Shown: positions 23,632 through 32,700 of the stretch, piece by piece
Layout: each line of letters starts with the position of its first letter
Position numbering within the stretch: the stretch's first letter is position 1
Source of the DNA: Pseudomonadota bacterium
GTDB taxonomy: Bacteria; Myxococcota_A; Polyangia; Polyangiales; Polyangiaceae
Direction: 5' to 3'
DNA: 64,000 nt
Assembly (NCBI GenBank): GCA_023431345.1
Contig: JAEYWK010000096.1
Coordinates: forward strand, 1 to 64,000
The notes under the pieces: generated by a model
What the model saw: only the letters and a program-made list of their open reading frames with translations
Told to the model about the DNA's origin: nothing
Database searches by the model: none
Position numbers and translations under genes: made by a program

Positions 23632-24534
23632 TTAGAGCCCGGCCGGCACCCACTCGCAGACGTAGCCATCGGGCTCGTCGCAGCGGCGATCTTCCCAGCG
23701 CCCTTGGCCGTTCATGCCCAGGCAGTGCTCGTAGCAGCGATCGTTCGAGCCGCCGGGGCCCGGGAGGCTGATGCCGCCGCCGCAGCGGTACTCTTTTCGA
23801 TTGGGCTCGGTGTCGGCCCAGTTCTGGTAGCTCATGGCTTCACCCGTGACCCAGCCGTAGGTCCCGGTGCCCTTTTCGTTCGCGGCGACGTCTTCGAAGC
23901 CGCCGATCAGCTTGGACGTGTTCACGAGCTTACGCACGAGCGCGTTCTCCTCGGCGTTCGTGATGGTGACGAGGTGCGCGCCGCGCTTGGTGCAATCGGC
24001 CACGGCGCCTGCGAAGTCCGCTTCGTCGAAGCCCACGTAGCAGTGGTAATCGGCCGACGTGAGCGCGCCTTGCCCGAAGTGCGAGCACACGACCTTGCAA
24101 GCTTCGCAGCCATCTTGACCCGCCGCGCCGCCGTCGTCGCATTGCTCACCCGCCTCGATTTTGCCGTTGCCGCAGACGGGCTTGTCCGGCACCGGTGGCT
24201 CCTCGGGCGCGCCGCCCGCGCCGGGGCCCTCGCCGCCGTCACCCGGGTCCGTGATGTCGCCGCCCTCGCCCTCATCGGCTGGCTTCCCGGCGACCGATGC
24301 GCCACCGCTGCCGCCTTTGCCGCCGCTAGCGCTGCTGCCGCCGCCGCTCACCTCGCCGGCCGCGCCGGGCTCCATGGCCGCACCCGAGCCGCCGCCGGCC
24401 GCCCCGCCGCCAGTCCCTCCGGCCGCAGGCACGTCGCTGGGCAAACCGTCAGGATTGAACAGGGCATCCCCCGAGGGGCTACAGCCGAGGGCGAGGCTGA
24501 AGGCGAGCGCCGAGCGAAGTGAGGACTTCATCAT
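23632..24534 (-). CDS. C-type lectin-like lipoprotein with Gly-rich linker
   Basis: I chose the ATG at 24534 (MMKSSLRSALAFSLALGCSP), giving 300 residues with a lipobox LALGC. A long Gly/Ala/Ser linker leads to a Myxococcota Cys repeat (CGNGKIEAGEQCDDGG). The C-terminal 130 residues are a C-type lectin-like fold: YHCYVGFDEADFAGAVADCT, AHLVTITNAEENALVRKLVN, IGGFEDVAAN, GWVTGEAMSYQNWADTEPN and RWEDRRCDEPDGYVCEW. It is a probable surface-bound carbohydrate- or protein-binding protein. It converges with hrpA, 29 bp apart. Confidence 0.88.
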   Translation of the reverse strand: MMKSSLRSALAFSLALGCSPSGDALFNPDGLPSDVPAAGGTGGGAAGGGSGAAMEPGAAGEVSGGGSSASGGKGGSGGASVAGKPADEGEGGDITDPGDGGEGPGAGGAPEEPPVPDKPVCGNGKIEAGEQCDDGGAAGQDGCEACKVVCSHFGQGALTSADYHCYVGFDEADFAGAVADCTKRGAHLVTITNAEENALVRKLVNTSKLIGGFEDVAANEKGTGTYGWVTGEAMSYQNWADTEPNRKEYRCGGGISLPGPGGSNDRCYEHCLGMNGQGRWEDRRCDEPDGYVCEWVPAGL

Positions 24535-24724
24535 GAGACTTAGTGCTCCCAGCGTGCCTGAATGAGGCAACTGTCTGACGGGCCCTCAGGCATACACTGC
24601 TCGAGCGTCTGGTGCCCGAGTGCAAAGGGCTCGTCATGCCTAGAAATTGCGAAATTACGCGCAAATTCGCATCAGACTAGACCGCTGTTCACAACCATGT
24701 AGGCAATCCACGCTCATTCACTCC

Positions 24725-25276
24725 GTGTCGATTCTGCAATTGCTCTGGCCCGTTCCGGCGCTCGCTGCGAGCGTTGCTTGCCTCCTCATCCTCCGCTGGA
24801 TCTTTCGACGCTCCGGCGAATGGAAGAGGCCGCGCGCATGGCTGCTCGCTGCGCTGGTCGTGGGCGCCGCGCTGCTGTGCGGGCGCGTGTCGTGGCGCGC
24901 GTCGCCCGGCGGCGTGCGCGAAACGCTCGAGCTGCGCACGGGGCTGCCGCTGCCGTTCTGGCCGCGCGACAGCTACTCGCACGACAACGACGCTGGCATG
25001 GTCGTGGCGCATCTCCGGCTCTCGCCGGCGGAGCTCGCGAAGCTGCCGCGCGGGACGAGCGTGCCACGCAAAGACGCGGCGTCGTGGCTAGCGTGGCAAG
25101 AGAACATGCCTGAGCGCGACAAGCGCGTGATCGCCGCCGACGCCGAGCTCGAGCAATACACGCGCTGCGTGCTCGGCTGGTACTCGATGGTCTTGCTCGA
25201 TCGCAAGAGCGGCCAGCTCTGGGCTACCCTGTTTTACGCTGAATCCCAGGAGAATTTGCCGTGCATTCCGGGCTGA
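24725..25276 (+). CDS. Small membrane protein of unknown function
   Basis: The frame is open from 24647, but the GTG at 24725 (VSILQLLWPVPALAASVACL) places the first hydrophobic segment at the N-terminus, giving 183 residues. Two membrane helices are visible (LLWPVPALAASVACLLILRW and AWLLAALVVGAALLCG), separated by a basic loop. The remainder (GMVVAHLRLSPAELAKLPRG) is soluble, probably periplasmic, without a known motif. It ends 7 bp before the M28 peptidase start, so the two are likely cotranscribed. Confidence 0.65.
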   Translation: MSILQLLWPVPALAASVACLLILRWIFRRSGEWKRPRAWLLAALVVGAALLCGRVSWRASPGGVRETLELRTGLPLPFWPRDSYSHDNDAGMVVAHLRLSPAELAKLPRGTSVPRKDAASWLAWQENMPERDKRVIAADAELEQYTRCVLGWYSMVLLDRKSGQLWATLFYAESQENLPCIPG

Positions 25277-25283
25277 GAAGACG

Positions 25284-26303
25284 ATGAGGAAACGCTCGGT
25301 ACCCGTCGCGCTCGTGGTGGCGCTGGCGCTCGGCGTCTTCGTGGCGGCCGCGCTCGTCTACTGCACCAGCATGCCGGGCGAGTCGCGAGCGGTTCCGCTG
25401 CCCGCGCTCACGAGCGACGAGCGCGCGGTCGCCGAGGAGCTCGAGCGACACGTGCGCGCGCTGTCCGTGGACATCGGGGTGCGACGCGCCACCGCCGGTG
25501 ACTCGCTGCGACGCGCCGAAGCTTACCTGCACGCAGAGCTGACTCCGCTCGGCGCTGCGCCGGGCGCGTCGCTGAGACGCGAGGCGATCCCGAACGCGCC
25601 CGGTGACGCCGCGAACTTGGTGCTCGACTTCCCGGGCAAGCTCGCAGGTCCACTCGTCCTCGTCGGCGCCCACTACGACAGCGCGCCCGAACCGACGCCG
25701 GCCGCCAATGACAACGGCAGCGGCAGCGCGGCGGCGCTCGTGCTCGCGGCCAGGCTCGGGCGAGAGCCTCGGCAACTTCCGCTGCGCTTCGTGCTCTTCG
25801 CCAACGAAGAAATGCCCTATTTTGCGACGGCGCAGATGGGCTCGCTCGTTCACGCGCGCGGCTGTCGGGCCCGCGGAGAGCAGCTGCGCGCCATGTTCTC
25901 GCTCGAGACGATGGGCTACTTCTCGGACGCGCCGGGCACTCAGAAGTACCCGCCGCCGCTCAGCGCGCTCTACCCCGACCGCGGCAACTTCATCGGCTTC
26001 GTCGCGAACCTGGGCTCCCGCGCGCTCTTGCGTGAGTCACTGGGACTGTTTCGTCAGCACGCGACCGTGCCATCGGAGGGTGCGTCGCTGCCAGCGAGCC
26101 TGCCCGGCATCGGCTGGTCCGATCATTGGGCGTTCTGGCAGGAGGGCTACCAGGCGGTGATGGTGACGGATACAGCGCTGTTCCGCGACCCGAACTACCA
26201 CCGCCCGAGCGACACGCTCGACAAGCTCGACTTCGAGCGCCTGGCGCGCGTCGTGGTCGGCCTCGAGCAAATGCTGCGCGAGCTCACGCGGGCGCCGCAT
26301 TGA
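25284..26303 (+). CDS. M28-family zinc metallopeptidase, exported or membrane-anchored
   Basis: This 339-residue protein starts with a basic, hydrophobic signal anchor (MRKRSVPVALVVALALGVFV). M28 metal ligands are visible in order: VLVGAHYDSAPEPT, AANDNGSGSAAALVLA, FVLFANEEMPYF, IGWSDHWAFWQEGYQAVMVT and DPNYHRPSDTLDKL. M28 enzymes are aminopeptidases or carboxypeptidases with two zinc ions. The Cys at position 27 of the signal region (YCTS) could be a weak lipobox. The gene follows the small membrane protein by 7 bp. Confidence 0.9.
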   Translation: MRKRSVPVALVVALALGVFVAAALVYCTSMPGESRAVPLPALTSDERAVAEELERHVRALSVDIGVRRATAGDSLRRAEAYLHAELTPLGAAPGASLRREAIPNAPGDAANLVLDFPGKLAGPLVLVGAHYDSAPEPTPAANDNGSGSAAALVLAARLGREPRQLPLRFVLFANEEMPYFATAQMGSLVHARGCRARGEQLRAMFSLETMGYFSDAPGTQKYPPPLSALYPDRGNFIGFVANLGSRALLRESLGLFRQHATVPSEGASLPASLPGIGWSDHWAFWQEGYQAVMVTDTALFRDPNYHRPSDTLDKLDFERLARVVVGLEQMLRELTRAPH

Positions 26304-26392
26304 TGCTCGGACCGGGGCCTCATCCGTGAGGCCATGAGCCGGTAGGCGGCTCCGGGGTGCTAGCCTGGCATCGAACCTGCAAAGCGCTGGGC

Positions 26393-27619
26393 ATGACGAC
26401 GCCTTCTCACCTCACGCTCGAAACCGACGGCAAGCCGATCAAGGCCTGGACGCAAGGCGTCCCGTTCGAGGGCGAAGCGGAGGCTCAGCTGCGCCGGGTC
26501 GCCTCGCTGCCATTCATCCACAAGTGGGTCGCGGTGATGCCCGACGTGCACGCCGGTATCGGCGCGACGATCGGCTCGGTGGTGGCGACGAAGGGCGCCA
26601 TCATCCCCGCGGCCGTCGGCGTGGATATTGGTTGCGGCATGATCGCCGCGCGCACCACGCTGAGTGCCGACGACCTGCCCGACGACTTGCGCGGGCTTCG
26701 CTCCGCGATCGAGGCGGCAGTGCCGCACGGTCGCACCGCGAACGGTGGGCCCGGTGATCGCGGCGCGTGGCACGATCTGCCGCCGGCGGTCGCCGAAGCT
26801 TGGACGGAGCTGCTGCCCGGCTACCAAGCGTTGACGGAGCGCTTCCCCAAGCTGGGGCGCGGCGCGGCCGAGAGCCACCTCGGAACGCTCGGTACCGGCA
26901 ACCACTTCGTCGAGGTGTGCTTGGACGAGACGGAGCAAGTTTGGTTCATGCTGCACTCCGGCTCGCGCGGCGTCGGGAACCGCATCGGTAGCCACTTCAT
27001 CGAGCTGGCCAAGAAGGACATGCGAAAGTGGCAGATCAACCTGCCCGACGAGAATCTGGCGTATTTGCCGGAGGGAACTGACCATTTCGGCGAGTATTGG
27101 GGGGCCGTCAGCTGGGCTCAGAAGTTCGCGGCCAAAAGCCGCGAGCTGATGATGCGAGCGGTCGTGGCGGCGGCCCGCAAGACGCCGCGGTTGCGGCCCT
27201 TCGAGCTGACCGACACGGCGGTGAACTGTCACCACAACTACGTCGCGCGCGAGCACCACTACGGTGAAGACGTGCTGGTGACGCGCAAGGGCGCAGTGAG
27301 CGCGGCCGAGGGTCAGCTCGGGATCATCCCCGGCAGCATGGGCGCGAAGTCGTTCATCGTGCGCGGCAAGGGAAACCCGGAGAGCTTCTGCTCGTGTAGC
27401 CACGGCGCGGGTCGCAAGATGTCGCGCACGGCCGCGAAGAAGACGTTCTCGCTCGCCGATCACGAGGCCGCGACCAAAGGCATCGAGTGCCGTAAAGACG
27501 CGGACGTGCTCGACGAAACGCCGGGCGCCTACAAGTCGATTGACGACGTGATGCACGCGCAGCGCGACCTGGTCGAGGTGGTGTCGACGCTGCGCCAAGT
27601 CGTGTGCGTGAAGGGGTGA
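26393..27619 (+). CDS. rtcB: RNA-splicing ligase RtcB
   Basis: From the ATG at 26393 (MTTPSHLTLETDGKPIKAWT) it encodes 408 residues, normal for bacterial RtcB. Diagnostic motifs include VAVMPDVHAGIGATIGSVVA, VGVDIGCGMIAA with metal-binding Asp/Cys, GTLGTGNHFVEV, WFMLHSGSRGVGN, GIIPGSMGAKSFIVRGKG and CSCSHGAGRKMSR, where His of SHGAGR is guanylylated. RtcB joins 2',3'-cyclic-phosphate or 3'-phosphate RNA ends to 5'-OH ends with GTP and Mn2+. No archease or rtcA gene and no RtcR regulator lie alongside. Confidence 0.95.
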   Translation: MTTPSHLTLETDGKPIKAWTQGVPFEGEAEAQLRRVASLPFIHKWVAVMPDVHAGIGATIGSVVATKGAIIPAAVGVDIGCGMIAARTTLSADDLPDDLRGLRSAIEAAVPHGRTANGGPGDRGAWHDLPPAVAEAWTELLPGYQALTERFPKLGRGAAESHLGTLGTGNHFVEVCLDETEQVWFMLHSGSRGVGNRIGSHFIELAKKDMRKWQINLPDENLAYLPEGTDHFGEYWGAVSWAQKFAAKSRELMMRAVVAAARKTPRLRPFELTDTAVNCHHNYVAREHHYGEDVLVTRKGAVSAAEGQLGIIPGSMGAKSFIVRGKGNPESFCSCSHGAGRKMSRTAAKKTFSLADHEAATKGIECRKDADVLDETPGAYKSIDDVMHAQRDLVEVVSTLRQVVCVKG

Positions 27620-27668
27620 CGGCGAAGACGCTCGACGCGAGGAGGCGCCGACGTGTGGCGCATCGACG

Positions 27669-28496
27669 TTATTTGATCTCGAGCATCGCTTGTTGGATGG
27701 AGCCGTGGCGCGTGAGGTCGATGTTGGCGACGGCTTGGCCGCTGTCGAGCAGCACGGCTTGGGCGCCGATTTCACCGCGCTTCAAGCGGCCGGCGATGCG
27801 CGTCACGCGCTCGGCGTCACCGATGCCGAGCGCGGGGCAGCCGCCGGCCACCTTGCACTGCGCAGGCGAGCGACACAGCTCGGGCGCGTAAGCCAGTGAC
27901 AGCTGAAGATCCGCTTTTTCACCGTTCGACAGCTGCAGCGCGAGCGCGCTCTGATGCTCGGCCGGGACCTTGACGGGGAGACACGTGAAGTTGCCGTTAC
28001 CCCAGACGCTCGGGTCGTAGGCGGGCTCGCTCCACGCGATCGGCACGCCCGTCGCGCTGGGGGCGGCGTCCGCTGCCGGCGCAGGGGTTTCGGCCGCGAC
28101 CGGCGCGGGGCCGGACGCCAGGCGCTCTTTGAGGGCGCTCTCCAAGCGGTTCAGCTCGTTCGACAGCGTTTTGTGCACCTTACCGTCGCGCACGAGGCTG
28201 CCGGCGGCGAACAAGCGCACGCTGCTGCCAACGACCTCGACGTCGATGAACGACTTGCGGTCGGCTTCGTTGCCGCTGACCTTGGCTTCGAGGCGGAGCT
28301 TCTTGGCAGCGTCGTCTCGGGAGGCGATGGTGTATTGCTTGGCGCTCGCGACCTCGAGCACGGCGCCGTAGGCCGACTGCGGGTCACTCTGCGTCGCGAC
28401 GTCGTACGAGCGGGGGGCGTGCCAGCGACCACAACCGACACCGAGCGAGAGCGCCAGCACGGCTAGGCAAGCGCCGTGCCTCAATCCGATGAGCAT
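27669..28496 (-). CDS. Lipoprotein of unknown function
   Basis: The 275-residue protein has a signal peptide with lipobox LGVGC after MLIGLRHGACLAVLALS. Residues 35-125 (QSAYGAVLEVASAKQYTIAS, KSFIDVEVVGSSVRLFAAGS) resemble the small DUF-type domains that follow a lipid anchor in bacterial envelope proteins, but I do not recognise the family. An Ala/Pro linker leads to a C-terminal region with four Cys (FTCLPVKVP, APELCRSPAQCKVAGGCPAL) that may form disulfides. It converges with rtcB, 49 bp apart. Confidence 0.72.
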   Translation of the reverse strand: MLIGLRHGACLAVLALSLGVGCGRWHAPRSYDVATQSDPQSAYGAVLEVASAKQYTIASRDDAAKKLRLEAKVSGNEADRKSFIDVEVVGSSVRLFAAGSLVRDGKVHKTLSNELNRLESALKERLASGPAPVAAETPAPAADAAPSATGVPIAWSEPAYDPSVWGNGNFTCLPVKVPAEHQSALALQLSNGEKADLQLSLAYAPELCRSPAQCKVAGGCPALGIGDAERVTRIAGRLKRGEIGAQAVLLDSGQAVANIDLTRHGSIQQAMLEIK

Positions 28497-28545
28497 GGGC
28501 GCCAGCGTAATGCAGAAAAAAATCCGTCACAAGGCCGGCCGCGGC

Positions 28546-29751
28546 TCAGCGAGCGACCGCGACCAAGCGCAGGCTCGAGCTGGCGCGCGGGGTCGACACC
28601 AGCGTCGCGCGCTCGGACGAAGCGGAGCCGAAAAGCTTCGCCTCGTCGAGGTCGACCAGCGGCGTTGGCGCCGCTGCGGCACCGACATCGACGCTGTACA
28701 GGCGCACGCTGCCGACTCGATCGACGAAGTCGATGCGGGAGCCGTGCAGCGACGGCCGCACGTACGCGACCTCGGTCATGACCGGAGCTTCCCCCTTGAC
28801 GTTGAAGTCGGCGCTCGCGGGCGCGGAGATGCGCCCGGCTTTCAGGAAGAATTGGCTGAATTTCGGCTCCGGATGCACGGCGCCCCACTCCAGGTAGACG
28901 AGCACGCCGTCGCGACCCAGCAGCGGGAACGCCTGCTTGCCCGGCAGGGCTCGCGTCGTTTCCTCGCCGCTCTGGCGATCGACCACCCGCACGTCCGCGA
29001 TCGAACCGAGGTCGAAGTAGCCGCGCGCATCCTCCGAGAAGTCGGTGAAGGCGACGTGAGCCCCGGAGACGTCGGCGAAGCGCTGCTGCCCGGGGCCGGT
29101 GGCCACGACTTGCTCTTCCTCGGTGCCGATTCGGTACAAGAAGACGTCGGTGTCGTCGCTCTTGGCCTGTCCCCGAAAGCGCGTGTAAACGACGGCGTCT
29201 AGCGTTGCGCGAGGCTCACCCGATGCCTCGAAGGTGCGCTCGCCCGCTGGGGAGTGCACGCGCACGGCGCTCTGACCGCTCTCGCCATCGCGCTCCCAAG
29301 CCACCACGTCACCCGCGATGGCGGGGCGACGCGGGCGGTGCTCGGCGGCGTCGAGCATCACCCGTTCGCCCGTCTCCAAGTCGACGCGCTGGAGCGCGCC
29401 GCTCGCGCCTCCCGCGTCCACGTAGACGACCACGCAGCGGTCGATCGCGTAGGGTGGATAACCGAGCGGATCCCAGCTCGGCGAGAAGACCTCGAGCTCC
29501 GCGAGCGCGTCGAGCTCACAGCCCGCAGCAGCCGCTCCCGCGCCTGCCCCCGCGCCTGCCGAAGCCGGGCCGGCGCCAGCGCCACCGGAGCCGCCATCGG
29601 GCTCAGCCACCCCGCCGCTGCTGGTGAGGCCCGCGGCGGCGCCCGCTGCCCCCGCGCCGCTCACGCCGCCGCCCTGGCCGCGCGGCGCGGGTGGGTCGTA
29701 GCCCGAGCCGCACGCGAGCACTAGGGCGAGCAAGGGACAGAGCCGCCGCAT
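28546..29751 (-). CDS. Beta-propeller lipoprotein with Gly-rich linker
   Basis: The 401-residue protein has a short lipoprotein signal (MRRLCPLLALVLACGSG) and a long Gly/Ala/Ser linker. The rest has repeated WD40/TolB-like strands, for example RPAIAGDVVAWERDGESGQS, ARGYFDLGSIADVRVVDRQS and LLGRDGVLVYLEWGAV, with the D-x-V-A-W and V-Y-x-E-W pattern of periplasmic propellers. It is the last gene of the operon with the 1442-residue regulator (TGATG overlap) and may be the sensed or controlled surface protein. Confidence 0.8.
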   Translation of the reverse strand: MRRLCPLLALVLACGSGYDPPAPRGQGGGVSGAGAAGAAAGLTSSGGVAEPDGGSGGAGAGPASAGAGAGAGAAAAGCELDALAELEVFSPSWDPLGYPPYAIDRCVVVYVDAGGASGALQRVDLETGERVMLDAAEHRPRRPAIAGDVVAWERDGESGQSAVRVHSPAGERTFEASGEPRATLDAVVYTRFRGQAKSDDTDVFLYRIGTEEEQVVATGPGQQRFADVSGAHVAFTDFSEDARGYFDLGSIADVRVVDRQSGEETTRALPGKQAFPLLGRDGVLVYLEWGAVHPEPKFSQFFLKAGRISAPASADFNVKGEAPVMTEVAYVRPSLHGSRIDFVDRVGSVRLYSVDVGAAAAPTPLVDLDEAKLFGSASSERATLVSTPRASSSLRLVAVAR

Positions 29752-32700
29752 CAGCGCTCGCTCCCTTCCGCGCGCTGGCGCAGACCCAGGCGCAGCATGC
29801 GCTTCTTCAAGCCGTGACGAGTGAGGCCGAGCGCCTGCGCCGCGTGCGAGATGTTGCCGCCGCTGCGAGCGAGCGCAGCCTCGACTTCGCTCTTCTCGTC
29901 GCGCGGTGCGCGATTCGACCTTGCCGCGCGCTCTTCGGTTGCTGGCTCGGGCGCCGAGCTGCCGCGGCGCAAGCCGCGCGGCAGGTGCGCGCGTTCGATG
30001 CGCGTCGCGCCTAGCAGCGACAGCCGCTGGATTTGGTGCTCGAGCTCACGCACGTTGCCGGGCCAGTCGTGCGATTCGAGCGCGAGCATCGCCTCCGGCG
30101 CGATGCCGAGCCGGGCGCCCGAGCGCTGGAGAAAGGCCTGGACGAGCGCGGGAATGTCCTCGCGCCGCTCACGCAGCGGCGGCACCTCGATTTCGACGAC
30201 GTTGATGCGAAAGAGCAAGTCCGAGCGGAACTCGCCGCGAGCCACCTCCGCCTCGAGATCGCGATTGGTGGCGCAGATCACGCGCACGTCGAAAGGCCTT
30301 TCTTCGTCGCTGCCCACCGCGCGGTAGCGTCGAGTTTCGAGCACGCGCAGCAAGGCCGCCTGACGCGCCAGAGAGAGCTCGCCGATCTCGTCGAGCAACA
30401 GCGTTCCGCCCTCGGCGCGCGCCAGCAGGCCCGGACGGGCGCGATCGGCGCCGGTAAAAGCGCCGCGCGCGTGGCCGAACAGCTCGGCCTCGAACAGCGC
30501 TTCCGGGATCGCGGCGCAGTTGACGGCGACGAAGGCGCCGCGCGCGCGCGGGCCGTGCTCGTGCAAGGCGCGCGCGAACATCTCCTTGCCGGTGCCGGTT
30601 TCGCCGCGCAGCAGCACCGGCAAGGAGCTGTCCACGGCGCTGTCGAGCTTGGCCACCGCGAGCTCCAGCGCGCGGCTCGAGCCGATCATGCCAGGGAAGG
30701 CGCGCCGCGCTTTGCGAGCCGGCAGCGACGTCGTTTGACCCCGCTCGGTGTCCGCCGCGAGCGGCGGCGTGCCCAGCGGCGCGACCGCGGGGGACGCGCC
30801 GGCCGTCACGAGGCGCGCCACCAGGACCGCGAGCGTGGCGAGCTGTTCGCCGAGGCCGCTCGGCAGCTCATCGAAGGCGCCGACCACGAAGCGATGCTCG
30901 AGCAACAACACCACCAGCCAGTCGCCGCCGGGCAGCTCCCGCGGGATGGCGAGCCGCGCGCCCCGCCCTGCCGCGCCCGGGTGCTCGCGCAGGTACAGCG
31001 TCGCCCGCGCTTCAGCGGCGCGTCGAACGAGCTCGCCATCGCAGCGCTGCTTGGCCTCGGCCAGCTCGTAGCCGTCGAGATCCACGCCCCACGCCTCGCG
31101 CACGTCCCCGCGGGCGGTCGTGATCGCGAGCAGAGCGCGCTCGGCCCCGCACAGCGCACGCGCGGCCGTCAGCAGCATGCGCGGCGCGTCCGAGAGCTCC
31201 ACGTCCCCGAGCTCACGCAAGAGCTCCCACAACCGAGGCTCACCGCTCATGGCGCTGGCCTGCTCACCGCTCATGGGGCCAGCATAGCGCGGGGCCGCGC
31301 CGGGCGCCGGGCGGCGAGCCCGAGCCAAGAGCGCCCACGCCTGCGACTCTATCTCCGGCAGCTTCGCGCTCCGCGCTTTGCGCACGATCGCGAGGGAGGC
31401 CCGCGCGGCGCGGCGCGGCGCGGCCGGGACCTTGGCCAGCAGCGCCCCCGCTTCCACCAGCTCCGCGCGCGCGTCGAGCAGCGCGTCACTGTCGCGCGCG
31501 GCGCGGCTGAGGCTCGCGACGGCCGCGAGGGCGCGCGCTCCGTCGCCGTCGAGCAGCGCCGCCTGCGCGCGCACGACGCACAAGTCGGCCGCGATCAGCG
31601 GCGGCGCTTCGCGGATGGCCTCGGCCTCTGCCACATAGCGTTCGGCCGCGCGCGCGTCGCCGCGCCGCACCTCGAGATCGGCGCGCGCCGCCAAGCACCA
31701 CGCGCGACCGGCGGCTTGTCCGAGCGAGCGCGCCAGCGCCGCCGCTTCGTCGAGCGCGCGCACACCGTCGTCGAAGCGCCCGCGCTTCGCCAGCGCGAGC
31801 CCCAAGTTCAGCAGGCACGAGCGCACGCCGGCGCGATCACCCAAGCCGCGCTTGATCTCGAGCGAGCGCTCGAAGGCGGCGATGGCTTCGTCCAAACGCT
31901 CGCAGTACAGCGAGACGACGCCGAGGTTGTGATCGAGCCGCGCGCGCTCTTCGGCGTCGGAAACGCCGTGCAGCGCCAAGCGCGCCGCGGCGTCGCGCAG
32001 CGCCGCGTCCGCCGCCGCCACGTCGGCCGAGTACAGCGCCATCGCGCCGCGAGTGGCGGTGCACAGCGCCGCCAGCTCCGGATCGCCGAGAGCCTTCGCC
32101 TCGCGCTCGGCCGCGAGCGCCGTCTCGCGCGCGAGCACCAGGTCGCCAGCGCGGGCGGCGGCTTCGGCCTGTCGGCGCGCGACGAGCGGGCGCAGTGAGC
32201 GGTCGGATTGCGCTAGCTCCGCGAGCCACGCCAGCGCTTGCGGATGCGGGCTACCGGCGTGGCGGGTCAGCTTCTCGAGCCGGGTCACGCGCTCGCGCGT
32301 GCGCTGGCTCGGGTCGGCACCGAGCGCGAGCAGCGCTTCGATTTCGTCGCTCGCGGCGCCGTGCTCCTGGGCCCTGCGCGCGGCCAGCGCGAGCAGGCGC
32401 GCGCGCGCCGACGGCGGAGACGCGGCCGACGCCACGCCGAGCAGCGTGCGCGCCGAGACCACCTCGATTTCGAGCAGCGCCTCGGCCAGGCGGTCCGACA
32501 GCTCGAAGGAGCCGAGCGCGGCCGCGATCTCGCCCGCCACCTCCGGTACCGCCAGCTCGTAGCCGAGCTCCGCGCCGCGCGCTCTCCGCGCGAGGAGCCC
32601 GGCTGCGCCCAGGGCGGCTAGATGTCGAGCCAAGCCAGGGCCGGGAAAGAGCCGGCTCAAGAGGGCCTCCGAGATCGGCCCACCGAGCAGCGCCAACGCC

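Noticed and set aside
30033..32198. 721-codon plus-strand frame opposite the kinase/sigma54 gene
   Set aside because: Shadow of the minus-strand TPR/GAF region; no recognisable motif and biased Arg/Gln/Ala composition.
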